Part shown: positions 16,548 through 25,079 of the stretch, piece by piece | Layout of the letters: each line of letters begins with the position of its first letter | Position numbering within the stretch: the stretch's first letter is position 1 | Assembly (NCBI RefSeq): GCF_003027925.1 | Contig: NZ_PYPS01000021.1 | Span: 1-64,000, forward strand | Direction: 5' to 3' | DNA: 64,000 bases | Origin: Micromonospora sp. RP3T | GTDB taxonomy: Bacteria > Actinomycetota > Actinomycetes > Mycobacteriales > Micromonosporaceae | The notes under the pieces: model-generated | What the model was told of the DNA's origin: nothing | Database searches by the model: none | What the model saw: the letters and a program-made list of their open reading frames with translations, nothing else | Translations under genes and position numbers: made by a program

Positions 16548-16993
16548 TAGTCGTGGATGCGTCGGTCCTGGCCGACGCGCTGGTCGATGACGGGCCGGTG
16601 GGTGACGCGGCGCGGGCCGAGCTGACCGGTGATCCGCACTGGGCCGCACCCGGTCACCTACTGGTCGAAGTCGTCTCCGTGATCAGAGGCAAGGTGCTCG
16701 GCGGAAAGCTCGGTCTCGCTCGGGCCCAGGAGGCGATCAACACGCTGCCGTCGTTGGTCGTCGACGAGGTGGGCGTCGGGATGCTGCTCGACCGGATGTG
16801 GCAGTTGAGGGTCAACGTGACGGCCTACGACGCGGCGTATGTCGCGGCGGCGGAGTTACTGGCCTGCCCCCTGGTCACCGGAGACGGTCGGCTCGCCAAG
16901 GCCAGCGGCGTCCGCTGCGAGATCCGGCTGCTCGCGGCGCCCCGACCGGCGTCGTCGGCCGGTGCCCGCTCAGGCCGGCACGTCGGCGAGTGA
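16544..16993 (+). CDS. vapC: PIN-domain toxin, VapC family
   Basis: 149 residues. The PIN fold is seen in MIVVDASVLADALVDD (first Asp), HLLVEVVSVIRGKVLGG (Glu), TAYDAAYVAAAELL (Asp) and PLVTGDGRLAKA (Asp), so all four acidic positions are present. It is a predicted RNase toxin, coupled to the antitoxin before it. The C-terminal tail from about residue 128 (APRPASSAGARSG) is low complexity and overlaps a dehydrogenase remnant in another frame, suggesting the original stop was altered by a rearrangement here. Confidence 0.88.
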   Translation: MIVVDASVLADALVDDGPVGDAARAELTGDPHWAAPGHLLVEVVSVIRGKVLGGKLGLARAQEAINTLPSLVVDEVGVGMLLDRMWQLRVNVTAYDAAYVAAAELLACPLVTGDGRLAKASGVRCEIRLLAAPRPASSAGARSGRHVGE

Positions 16994-17175
16994 GTCCCGG
17001 CACGGACGTGTCGGGCGTCGTCGGGGCCGTCGCCGAGGACGCGACCGGTTTCGCCGCCGGCGACGAAGTCTTCGGGATGCTCCGCTTTCCCGGCTTCGAC
17101 GGCAGCGCGTACGCCGGGGGTGTGATCGCGCCTGCGACGGACCTCGCCCGCAGGCCGGTCGATGTCGACCACGTG
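16990..17175 (+). pseudogene. Remnant of zinc-type alcohol dehydrogenase/quinone reductase
   Basis: One frame reads SPGTDVSGVVGAVAEDATGF then AAGDEVFGMLRFPGFDGSAY and DLARRPVDVDHV. This is the N-terminal catalytic-domain pattern of medium-chain dehydrogenases (PGxDVxGVV, GDEVFG). Only about 60 codons survive, without start, cofactor domain or stop. The 200 bases that follow, up to the GntR gene, hold no recognisable gene. Confidence 0.7.
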
Positions 17176-17377
17176 GCAGTACCTGATCGAGGTCGGACAC
17201 GACCATCCGTCGCCGTTCCAGCCGTACCGGCATCGTCCGGTCCCCCGCACCCCCACCCCACTACTTCGATCTTGCACTTACTACCCGGTCGAACGGTGCA
17301 TAAGCCGCGTTCTACAGGCCGAAAGTGCAAGATCGGAGTCCCCTCGGCGGGTGCTCACCCGTTGCCGGGCGTCACCT

Positions 17378-17779
17378 TTACCTTCCTAGGCGAATGCGAT
17401 CGGCACCGAACATCTCGCGGGAGCCGTCGGCACGGAAGATCACGATGACCGGGATGCCCTCACCCATCTCCAGCTCGCGCCGCTCGGCAGGGGTCGGCAT
17501 TCGGGCAGTGGCGGTGTCGCCCTTGCGCAGGGTCACCGTCTCGGTCGGCTCGACGGCGCGGACGAACGTGCCGCGCGGCGGTTCCACGATCACGAGCCCT
17601 TCCGACCGGAGCAGCGCTACTGCCTGCCGGACGCTCGTGCGGCTCAACCCATATTCCTGAGCCAACCGAAGTTCACTGGGCAGCGAAGCCCCCGGCGCGA
17701 GATCGCCAGACGTGATCCGGTCTCGCAGCAGGTCTGCGAGCTGCCGGAACACGGCACGATCCGCGCTAGGGTCGATCAC
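17378..17779 (-). CDS. GntR-family transcriptional regulator
   Basis: 133 residues. A full GntR winged helix (FRQLADLLRDRITSGDLAPG, LPSELRLAQEYGLSRTSVRQ) is followed by a short C-terminal part (TVTLRKGDTATARMPTPAER and MGEGIPVIVIF) resembling the beginning of a UTRA ligand domain. It is shorter than the usual 230-250 residues, so the sensor is reduced; such short forms are common in actinomycetes. It is divergent from the small gene and XRE/TPR gene, and its operator probably lies in the shared 100-bp gap. Confidence 0.85.
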   Translation of the reverse strand: MIDPSADRAVFRQLADLLRDRITSGDLAPGASLPSELRLAQEYGLSRTSVRQAVALLRSEGLVIVEPPRGTFVRAVEPTETVTLRKGDTATARMPTPAERRELEMGEGIPVIVIFRADGSREMFGADRIRLGR

Positions 17780-17882
17780 GAACGTGACGCTACGTGTCCG
17801 ACAGCTCTACATCTTATTGTATCTACAGTCCTACGTCGTTACAGTGACATGGGTTGCGGCTCGACTATCACCGGAGGTGGGA
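17780..17882. promoter_or_regulatory. Divergent AT-rich promoter region
   Basis: Clearly AT-richer than its surroundings. It contains the short inverted repeat TGTATCTACA at 17818-17827 and a GTTACAGTGACA stretch after it, plausible sites for the adjacent GntR protein. A GGAGG ribosome binding site for the 54-aa gene lies at 17871-17875. Confidence 0.5.
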
Positions 17883-18047
17883 ATGGGCAAGAAGAGCGCC
17901 GGCAAGCCCAGCAGGGGCGAGCAGATCGAGGCCGCCGAACGGGAGGCGGCGATACGCCGGCTGGTCGCCCAGGCCGAGGCGGACCGGATACCGGTCGAGG
18001 AGACGACCCGGGCCCGACCGGACCGACAGCCGCGTCATGGGCGGTGA
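17883..18047 (+). CDS. Small charged protein, 54 aa
   Basis: A short frame, MGKKSAGKPSRGEQIEAAER then AAIRRLVAQAEADRIP, predicted as a basic N-terminus plus one amphipathic helix. A strong GGAGG site lies 7 nt before ATG 17883, and the gene overlaps the next start by 11 nt, which supports real, coupled translation. I do not recognise a family. Position suggests a partner of the XRE/TPR regulator. Confidence 0.65.
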   Translation: MGKKSAGKPSRGEQIEAAEREAAIRRLVAQAEADRIPVEETTRARPDRQPRHGR

Positions 18048-19221
18048 GTCGCTGCCGATCGGTCGGCGGGTGGCCTACTGGCGGAGCCGGCGGCGGATGT
18101 CGCAGCAGGTGTTCGCCGACCGGCTCGGCAAGTCGAAGAGCTGGGTCGACAAGGTCGAGCGTGGCGCCCGTTCGCTCGACAAGGTGTCCACCATCGCGGA
18201 CGTCGCCGCCGTCCTGCGGATCGACCGGGCAGTCCTGCTCGGGGCTGGCACCCGTGTCTCCGACGCGCCGACGCGGGCCGATGGCGTGGAGCGGATCCGG
18301 GCGGCGCTGTCGACGTACGAGATGGACGCCGGACGACGGGAGGCGCGGCCGGCGGGTCGACTCGCACGCGACGTCGGGTACGCCTGGACGACCTACCAGC
18401 ACGCGCGCTACGCGAAGGTGGCGGACGCGCTGCCGGACCTGCTGGTCGGGGCGCAGCGCGGTCATGCCCGGGTGCCGGAGGCGGGGCGGGAGCCCCTGGT
18501 GGAGGCGTATCGGGTGACCGCGTCGTTGCTGCTGAAGCTGTGCGTGGGCGACCTGGCGTGGCTGGCCGCCGATCGGGCGATGACCGTCGCGGCCGGGGAT
18601 CCGGTGCTGGTGGCAGCGGCGGCCGTGCAACTGGGGCAGGTGTTGCAGGCCACCGGCCGGGCCGGCTCGGCGGTGCCGGTGATGCGCGCCGCGGCGTACC
18701 GGATCGGCCTTGACGGCGACCCATCGGCGCACCTGGCGCTGTGCGGCACGCTGCTCGTGCAGGCCGCGCTGGCGGCGGCCCGCGCCGGTGACGAGCGTGC
18801 CGTGGCGGCCCGCTTCGCTGAGGCGGCCGAACTGGCGGAGCGAGTGGGCGACGAGCCTGATCAGTATCGGACGGCATTCGGTGCGGCAGCTGTCGTGTCG
18901 GCACGCATGCTGGCGGCGGTGGAGCTGGGCGACGTTGGCGCGGCGGCGGCCTGGCATCGGCGGGCCGTGGACTCCGACGGCTGGCGGTGGCTGCCCGTCG
19001 AGCATCGCGCGGCCCACCTGGTGGACGCGGCGCGCGGCCGTCTCCTGGCGGACGATCCGGCCGGGGCCGGCCGGCTGCTGGTGGCGGCCGACCGCATCGC
19101 TCCGGGCGAGGTGCGGTGCCGGCCGGTGGCCCGAGATCTGCTCGCCCGGGTGGCCCGGAGCCCGGACGCCCCGGCGACGGTCCTCCCACTGGCCGCCGTG
19201 CTCAGCACCCCGGAGGCATGA
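18037..19221 (+). CDS. XRE-family regulator with TPR-like domain
   Basis: 394 residues. The N-terminal helix-turn-helix (IGRRVAYWRSRRRMSQQVFA, then GKSKSWVDKVERGARSLD) is followed by about 280 residues of helical A/L-rich repeats resembling tetratricopeptides. This architecture is common in actinomycetes, where the C-terminus often senses a peptide or partner protein. The start ATG 18037 is chosen because coding quality begins there. It probably forms a two-gene operon with the 54-aa protein and is divergent from the GntR gene. Confidence 0.85.
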   Translation: MGGESLPIGRRVAYWRSRRRMSQQVFADRLGKSKSWVDKVERGARSLDKVSTIADVAAVLRIDRAVLLGAGTRVSDAPTRADGVERIRAALSTYEMDAGRREARPAGRLARDVGYAWTTYQHARYAKVADALPDLLVGAQRGHARVPEAGREPLVEAYRVTASLLLKLCVGDLAWLAADRAMTVAAGDPVLVAAAAVQLGQVLQATGRAGSAVPVMRAAAYRIGLDGDPSAHLALCGTLLVQAALAAARAGDERAVAARFAEAAELAERVGDEPDQYRTAFGAAAVVSARMLAAVELGDVGAAAAWHRRAVDSDGWRWLPVEHRAAHLVDAARGRLLADDPAGAGRLLVAADRIAPGEVRCRPVARDLLARVARSPDAPATVLPLAAVLSTPEA

Positions 19222-19377
19222 CCGCAGCGCTTGCGTGACCGAGAGTAGACAGACCCCAACGGACCGTACCGGAGGTCTGCTCGCGACACTGCCCCCATCT
19301 AGGGTCGCTTTCACCCCTCCTGCTCCCGCGCGCGCGAGCGACAACGGCACTACCAGGTCTTTTGTCGACCTTTTTCG
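19222..19377. other. Intergenic, nothing recognised
   Basis: Lies between the XRE/TPR gene and the ROK promoter. There is no supported open frame. It contains a GTCTGCTC/GAGAGTAGACAG-type partial symmetry, too weak to call. Confidence 0.4.
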
Positions 19378-19409
19378 ATCTTGACGACGCGACTGAGTCA
19401 AGATAACGA
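19378..19409 (+). promoter_or_regulatory. Promoter with inverted-repeat operator for ROK operon
   Basis: A -35 TTGACG at 19381-19386 and -10 TAACGA at 19404-19409 are spaced 17 bp. An inverted repeat, ATCTTGAC (19378-19385) and GTCAAGAT (19397-19404), brackets the spacer. This is the expected place for a repressor, most simply the ROK protein encoded next. Confidence 0.65.
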
Positions 19410-19524
19410 CTTGGCATCAAGGCGAGCCGCGTTCTTGTCCCGGAGTTTGTTAGCCCCCTGTACTAACCGGGTGACGTGCATTGATACCTCCGGAGCAACG
19501 CCGCCCGAGCAGTCGGGACAGGCG

Positions 19525-20670
19525 GTGGGCACCCTTCGGCGAGACCAGGTGCCGGCCCGGGTCCGGAGCGGCGAGAAGGTGCGCCCGGAGCAGGCACGCG
19601 TGCACAACCGGGAACTGCTGCTGCGGATGCTGTACCGGGAAGGACCGCACAGCCGCGCGGATCTGGCGCGGCGTACCGGATTGACGCGGGTCTCCGTCTC
19701 GGACGTGGTGAGCGATCTCCTCGCCGACGACCTCGTGGTCGAGGTCGGCACGCGGGCCGGGACCCGGCCGGGCAAGCCGGCCATGATGCTCGAGTTCAAC
19801 GAGCGCGCCTACCAGACCGTCGCCCTGGACCTGAGCCACTCGACGCTCTACCGGGGAGCCGTGCTCGACCTCGGCGGCACCGTGGTGGCCCGCCAGCAGG
19901 TCGAGATCGAGGGCAGCACCGGCGCCGACGCCCTGGCGAAGGTGACCAGTCTGGTCGAGGCGCTGCACCGGCAGGTGACCGCGCCGCTCCTCGGCATCGG
20001 CATCGGCACGCCGGGCATCGTGGACCTCGGCGGCGTCGTCCTCAGCGCACCCAACCTGGGCTGGCAGGACATCCACCTCCAGGCGCTGCTCAGTGAGCGT
20101 TTGGCCTGCCCGGTGGTGGTGTCCAACGACGCCAACGCCACCGCGCTCGCCGAACGCAGCTACGGCGAGAGCGCCGCGGACACGCTCCTCGTCCGGGTCG
20201 GCGTCGGCGTGGGGGCGGGTCTGCTGCTCGGCGGCACCCCGATCCTCGGCAGCCGGTTCGCGGCCGGCGAGATCGGTCACGTGGTCGTGGACGCCGGCAG
20301 CGAGCGGCCCTGCGTGTGCGGCAAGACCGGCTGCCTGGAGACCTGGCTGTCGACCCGGCGCATCCAGGAGGACCTGTCCGGGGCCCGCACCGACGCGGAG
20401 CGCGCCCGGGTGCTGACCGTCGCGGGCGAGGCGCTCGGCTCCGTGCTGGCGCCGATCGTGGCCGCGCTCAACATCTCCGAGATCGTCCTCAGCGGACCGC
20501 ACCGGGTGCTGGAGGGGCCGCTGGCCACGGCCGCGATGGAGACCATCCGCCGACGCGCCCTGACCGAGGTCCACGGCGACATCGTCCTCCGGCTCTCCGA
20601 GCTGGGCGACGACATAGTTCTGCGCGGCGCGACCGCCATGGTCATGAGCCAACAGCTCGGAATCGCTTGA
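19525..20670 (+). CDS. ROK-family transcriptional regulator
   Basis: About 381 residues from GTG 19525. An N-terminal winged helix (HNRELLLRMLYREGPHSRAD, LTRVSVSDVV) is fused to a sugar-kinase-like ROK domain: GIGIGTPGIVD, NDANATALAE, the EIGH motif and the zinc motif CVCGKTGCLE. ROK repressors sense sugars or sugar phosphates. The frame stays open back to 19381, but the first 48 codons lack protein character. It is followed after 46 bp by the ABC binding-protein gene, so it heads and probably controls the importer-catabolism operon. Confidence 0.88.
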   Translation: MGTLRRDQVPARVRSGEKVRPEQARVHNRELLLRMLYREGPHSRADLARRTGLTRVSVSDVVSDLLADDLVVEVGTRAGTRPGKPAMMLEFNERAYQTVALDLSHSTLYRGAVLDLGGTVVARQQVEIEGSTGADALAKVTSLVEALHRQVTAPLLGIGIGTPGIVDLGGVVLSAPNLGWQDIHLQALLSERLACPVVVSNDANATALAERSYGESAADTLLVRVGVGVGAGLLLGGTPILGSRFAAGEIGHVVVDAGSERPCVCGKTGCLETWLSTRRIQEDLSGARTDAERARVLTVAGEALGSVLAPIVAALNISEIVLSGPHRVLEGPLATAAMETIRRRALTEVHGDIVLRLSELGDDIVLRGATAMVMSQQLGIA

Positions 20671-20716
20671 CCCGACGCCGACCGGCGCTGGCTTTGCAGC
20701 AACAGAAGGGAACATA

Positions 20717-22243
20717 GTGCAACTACCCCGCACGCTGACGGCAGCGCTTGCCGCGGTCGCCCTCGCCCTCGCCCTCGCCGGTTGTAGCGGTGGCGGGCAG
20801 GCCAACGAGGCCGGCTCCGCCCAACTCGTCCTCGGCAACAACGGCGACGTCCTGACCTGGGACCCGGCGGAGATGAAGGAGGGCGCGGTCATCCACTACG
20901 CGGAGGCCGTCTACGACCCGCTGCTCCGCAAGACCGCCGACTCGAAGATCGAAGGCAACCTCGCCTCCGAGTACGCGTACAACGACGACCTCACCGAACT
21001 CACGCTGAAGCTGCGCGACGGCGTCACGTTCAGCGACGACACCGCGCTCGACGGCGAGGCGGTGAAGGTCAACATCGAGGCGCGGAAGAAGGGTGCCGGC
21101 AGCGCCTCCGAGGCGGCCCGGGCGATCGAACGCGTCGAGGTCGTGGACCCGAAGACCGTCCGCCTGCACCTCAGCGAGCCCAGTCCCGGCCTGCTCGCCG
21201 GCCTGGCGACGTACCTCGGTTACATGGTGAGCCCCAAGGCGCTCGCCGCGGGAAGCATCGCCACCACCCCGGTCGGCTCCGGCCCCTACCTGCTCGACGC
21301 CGGCGCGTCCGAGAAGGGCGTCAGCTACAAGTTCACGGCGCGTGAGGGCTACTGGAACCGCGAGGCGTTCCCGTTCGAGACCGTGGTGATCCGTCCGTAC
21401 GAGGAGTTCACCGCCCGCTACAACGCGCTCACGACCGGCCAGATCCAGTTCATGTACGGGACCTCCGACATGGTGCCGAAGGCGAAGACCGACGGGCTCA
21501 CCGTCAAGACGGTGCCCGGCGAGTGGCAGGGCATCATCCTCCAGGACCGGGCCGGCAAGGCGTCGGCGGCGCTCGGCGACGTGCGGGTGCGGCAGGCGAT
21601 CAACCACGCGCTCGACCGCAAGGCCATCCTGGAGACCCACTACGGCGGGTTCGGCCAGGTCTCCACGCAGACGTTCAACCCGGCCAGCGAGGCGTGGGTG
21701 CCGGAGCTGAACGAGCGCTACCCGTACGACCCGGCGAAGGCGAAGGAACTGCTGGCGGCGGCGGGCTACGGCAACGGCTTCAAGATCAAGATTTCGTTCA
21801 GTGAGGGCTTCATGTCCCCGCTGGTGCCGATCGTCGCGCAGTACCTGTCCGACGTGGGCATCACGGTGGAGCAGGTGCCGGTCAACGGCTTCGCCAACGG
21901 CGGCCTGGAGACCCTGAAGGGCCAGCCGGCGTTCATGCTCTCCTTCTCCACCAACATCCCGGCCTGGACGGACGTGCTGAACAAGCTCACCCCGACGTCG
22001 CTGTGGAACAACTTCAAGTACACCGACGACACCGTCACCCGGCTGCTCAAGGAGATCCCCGCGGCGCAGGGCGACAAGCAGGCGGCGCTCTACAAGGAGC
22101 TGAACACCCACCTGGTGGAGCAGGCCTGGTTCGCCCCGATCGTCACGCAGGAGAACGTCTACCTGTTCAAGCCGGACATCGACGTGACCATGCAGCAGGC
22201 CCAGCTCATGCCGAGCCTGCGCTTCTTCGCCCCGGCCAGGTAA
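20717..22243 (+). CDS. Family-5 ABC transporter substrate-binding lipoprotein
   Basis: 508 residues. The signal peptide MQLPRTLTAALAAVALALAL ends in lipobox LAGC. The mature part has the family-5 (Dpp/Opp) layout: LTWDPAEMKEGAVIHYAEAV, LRDGVTFSDDT, VRQAINHALDRKAI and YPYDPAKAKELLAAAGY. These proteins bind peptides, nickel or, in many actinobacterial operons, oligosaccharides. The linked sugar isomerase and dehydrogenases favour a sugar-derived ligand. The start is GTG 20717 after a GAAGGGAA-type site. Confidence 0.9.
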   Translation: MQLPRTLTAALAAVALALALAGCSGGGQANEAGSAQLVLGNNGDVLTWDPAEMKEGAVIHYAEAVYDPLLRKTADSKIEGNLASEYAYNDDLTELTLKLRDGVTFSDDTALDGEAVKVNIEARKKGAGSASEAARAIERVEVVDPKTVRLHLSEPSPGLLAGLATYLGYMVSPKALAAGSIATTPVGSGPYLLDAGASEKGVSYKFTAREGYWNREAFPFETVVIRPYEEFTARYNALTTGQIQFMYGTSDMVPKAKTDGLTVKTVPGEWQGIILQDRAGKASAALGDVRVRQAINHALDRKAILETHYGGFGQVSTQTFNPASEAWVPELNERYPYDPAKAKELLAAAGYGNGFKIKISFSEGFMSPLVPIVAQYLSDVGITVEQVPVNGFANGGLETLKGQPAFMLSFSTNIPAWTDVLNKLTPTSLWNNFKYTDDTVTRLLKEIPAAQGDKQAALYKELNTHLVEQAWFAPIVTQENVYLFKPDIDVTMQQAQLMPSLRFFAPAR

Positions 22244-22257
22244 CCGCCCGTCGATCC

Positions 22258-22289
22258 CCGGGTGGGCCGGTCACCACCGGCCCACCCGG
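22258..22289 (+). terminator. Intra-operon stem-loop after binding-protein gene
   Basis: A perfect 13-bp inverted repeat, CCGGGTGGGCCGG at 22258-22270 and its complement at 22277-22289, with a 6-nt loop. Its place between the binding-protein gene and the permease gene suggests partial termination or 3'-end stabilisation that lets the binding protein be made in excess. Confidence 0.7.
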
Positions 22290-22323
22290 TGGACCACCCC
22301 AGGTCAGCTAGGAGGTAGCAGGC

Positions 22324-23265
22324 ATGTTGGGCTTCATCGGCCGGCGACTGGCCACGGGTCTGCTGTTGGCGTTCACGGTGGTGACGGGGATGTTCTTCTT
22401 CCTCATGCTCACCGGCTCCGACCCCGCCCGGGGCGCGCTCGGCCTCTACGCCACGGAGGAACAGGTCGCGGTCAAGCGGGCGCAACTCGGCCTCGACCGG
22501 CCGGTCGTCCAGCAGTACCTGGACTGGCTGGGCCACGTCGCGCGCGGCGACCTGGGTGTCTCGTCCGCGCAGAACGCCGACGTCATGGACCTCATCGTCT
22601 CGCGCCTGCCGGTCACCGTGTCCCTCGCGCTCGGCGCCGTCCTGGTGGCCGCCGTCCTGGGCGTCGTCCTCGGGCTGCTCGCGGCGACCCGGCCCGGGAC
22701 GTTCGACCGCGCGCTCCAGGTGGTCATGGTGCTCGGCTTCAGCCTGCCGAACTTCTGGGTGGCGATCATCCTGGCGCTGGTCTTCGCCGTGCGGCTGGGC
22801 TGGTTCCCGGCCACCGGCTACGTCCACCTGGGCGACTCCCCCAGCGGCTGGCTCTGGTCCATCACGCTGCCGATCATCGCGCTGTCGATCGGGTCGATCG
22901 CCGCCATCGCCCAGCAACTGCGCAACTCCGTGATCACCGTCAACGGCCAGGCGTACGTCCGGACGCTCCGCAGCCGGGGCCTGTCGCAACGCCACATCCT
23001 GCTGGTGCACGTGCTGCGCAACGCGTCGCCGCCGGCGTTGACCATGCTCTCGTTGCAGTTCATCGCCGCGATGAGCGGCGCCGCCATCATCGAGCGGGTG
23101 TTCGGCCTCCAGGGCATCGGCGCGGTCGCCATCAACGCCTCGGGCAACAGCGACATCCCCGTCATCATGGGCGTCCTGCTCTTCACCGTGCTCGTCGTCG
23201 TGCTCGTCAACCTGACGGTCGACATCCTCTACGCCGCTTTGAATCCGAAGGTACGCAACGCATGA
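22324..23265 (+). CDS. ABC transporter permease, DppB type
   Basis: 313 residues with six membrane segments and the family-5 permease features. These are the N-terminal IGRRLATGLLLAFTVVTGMF helix, a large periplasmic loop with DRPVVQQYLDWLGHVARGDLG, and the cytoplasmic loop YVRTLRSRGLSQRHILLVHV that docks the ATPase. It starts at ATG 22324 after AGGAGG and overlaps the next gene by 4 nt (ATGA). Confidence 0.92.
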   Translation: MLGFIGRRLATGLLLAFTVVTGMFFFLMLTGSDPARGALGLYATEEQVAVKRAQLGLDRPVVQQYLDWLGHVARGDLGVSSAQNADVMDLIVSRLPVTVSLALGAVLVAAVLGVVLGLLAATRPGTFDRALQVVMVLGFSLPNFWVAIILALVFAVRLGWFPATGYVHLGDSPSGWLWSITLPIIALSIGSIAAIAQQLRNSVITVNGQAYVRTLRSRGLSQRHILLVHVLRNASPPALTMLSLQFIAAMSGAAIIERVFGLQGIGAVAINASGNSDIPVIMGVLLFTVLVVVLVNLTVDILYAALNPKVRNA

Positions 23266-25079
23266 GCGCCGACACGACGGTCCGTGCGGGCCGTACCTCC
23301 AGAAGACTCCGCGCCTTCCTCGGCAACCCGATGGGCGTGGTGGCCGGCGCCGTGCTGCTCGCCATCGTCGCCGCGAGCGTCCTCGCCCCGCTCCTCGCCC
23401 CGCAGGATCCCAACCTGGTGGTGCTCTCCGAGGCGCTCCGGCCGCCGAGCGGTGACCACCCGCTGGGCACCGACGGGAACGGCCGGGACATCCTCAGCCG
23501 GCTGCTGTGGGGCGGTCGGGTGAGCCTCCAGGCCGGCGCGATCATGGTGACCGTCGCGCTGCTGTGCGGGATTCCCGCCGGCCTGCTCGCCGGCTACCGC
23601 GCGAAGTGGTTCGACGGGGTGTCGAGCTGGATCTTCAACATGCTGATGTCCCTGCCCGAGATCCTGATCATCATCGTGGTGATCGCCTCGCTCGGCAGCG
23701 GCCTCGCCCCCACGATGATCACGCTCGGGGTGCTCGCCTCACCGGACATCTTCCGGCTGACCCGCAGCGCCGTGATCGGCGTACGCGAGGAGCTGTACTT
23801 CGACGCCGCCCGCGTCGCCGGGCTGTCCGACGTCCGGATCATCTTCCGGCACGTGCTCTCCGTCGTGCTGGGTCCGGTGCTCGTGCGGTCCTCGTTCATC
23901 TTCGGCATGGCGATCATCGTGCAGTCCGGGCTGGAGTTCCTCGGCTTCGGCGACCCGCAGCGCCCGAGCTGGGGCGGCGAGCTGAGCAACGGCTTCCAGA
24001 GCTTCCAGCGCGCGCCCGAGCTGGTCATCGCGCCTGGCGTGGCGATCGGCGTCACGGTCATGGCACTGGTGCTTTTCGGCACCGCGCTCGCCGACTCGCT
24101 CGGCATCAGCCTGCGGCGCCGGACCAAGCGCCCGGCGCGCCCCGCCCGCACCGACGACACCCCCGTCGTGGACCGGGCCGAGACCGGCGACGCGCCGGCC
24201 GACCGGGCCGCGGTCGGCGACGCGCCGGTGCCCGCCGCACCGCCCGCCGGCGCCCTCCTGCGCGTCGAGGACCTGGCGGTCCGGTACGTGGCGGAGGACG
24301 GCACCACCAAGGAGGTGGTACGCGGCGTGTCGCTGCACGTCGCGCGCGGCGAGGTCCTCGGCCTGGTCGGGGAGTCCGGCTCGGGGAAGTCCCAGACGTC
24401 GTTCGCGATCCTCGGGCTCCTGCCGCCCGACGCCACCGTCTCCGCCCGGCAGCTCGCGCTGGACGGGCAGTCGCTCGTCGGGTTGCGCGAGAGCGAGCTG
24501 CGCAAGCTGCGTGGCACCCGGATGGCGTACGTGCCGCAGGAGCCGATGTCGAACCTCGACCCGTCCTTCACGATCGGCGCCCAGCTCACGAAACCGATGC
24601 GGCACCGGCTCGGCCTGTCCCGGAAGGCCGCGACCGCGCGGGCGCTCGACCTGCTGGACCGCGTCGGCATCCCCGACCCCCCGCGTACCCTCGCCGCCCA
24701 CCCCCACCAGCTCAGCGGCGGCATGGCCCAGCGTGTGCTCATCGCCGGCGCCGTCTCCTGCGACCCGGAGCTGCTCATCGCCGACGAACCGACCACCGCG
24801 CTCGACGTCACGGTCCAGGCCGAGGTCCTCGAACTCCTCCGTGGCCTGCAACGCGAGCGCGACATGGGGCTCGTCCTGGTCACCCACAACCTGGGTGTGG
24901 TCGCCGACATCTGCGACCGGGTGGCGGTCATGCGCGACGGCCTCATCGTCGAGCAGCAGCCGGTCGCCGGTCTCTTCGCGAACCCGCGACACGAGTACAC
25001 CCGCATGCTCCTGAACGCGACCCTCGAAGACGCGCCGCCCCGGCGGGAGCGCGGCGACCTCCAGGAGGTGGGGTCGTGA
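23262..25079 (+). CDS. ABC transporter fused permease (DppC) and ATPase (DppD)
   Basis: 605 residues combining two usually separate subunits. Residues about 1-285 are a DppC-type permease (TDGNGRDILSRLLWGGRVSL, docking loop DAARVAGLSDVRIIFRHVL). A linker rich in A, D, P and R (about 288-330) carries an imperfect repeat (ETGDAPADRA / AVGDAPVPAA). Residues about 332-600 are a DppD ATPase with Walker A GESGSGKSQ, signature LSGGMAQR, Walker B LLIADEPTTALD and an H-loop THNL. Each protomer therefore brings its own ATPase to the channel. It is coupled by 4-nt overlaps on both sides. Confidence 0.9.
   Translation: MSADTTVRAGRTSRRLRAFLGNPMGVVAGAVLLAIVAASVLAPLLAPQDPNLVVLSEALRPPSGDHPLGTDGNGRDILSRLLWGGRVSLQAGAIMVTVALLCGIPAGLLAGYRAKWFDGVSSWIFNMLMSLPEILIIIVVIASLGSGLAPTMITLGVLASPDIFRLTRSAVIGVREELYFDAARVAGLSDVRIIFRHVLSVVLGPVLVRSSFIFGMAIIVQSGLEFLGFGDPQRPSWGGELSNGFQSFQRAPELVIAPGVAIGVTVMALVLFGTALADSLGISLRRRTKRPARPARTDDTPVVDRAETGDAPADRAAVGDAPVPAAPPAGALLRVEDLAVRYVAEDGTTKEVVRGVSLHVARGEVLGLVGESGSGKSQTSFAILGLLPPDATVSARQLALDGQSLVGLRESELRKLRGTRMAYVPQEPMSNLDPSFTIGAQLTKPMRHRLGLSRKAATARALDLLDRVGIPDPPRTLAAHPHQLSGGMAQRVLIAGAVSCDPELLIADEPTTALDVTVQAEVLELLRGLQRERDMGLVLVTHNLGVVADICDRVAVMRDGLIVEQQPVAGLFANPRHEYTRMLLNATLEDAPPRRERGDLQEVGS

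Noticed and set aside
17162..17389. Short rightward frame after the dehydrogenase remnant (WQYLIEVGHDHPSPFQPYRH)
   Set aside because: A protein-like stretch of about 25 residues only, no start signal and no family; treated as part of the decayed region.
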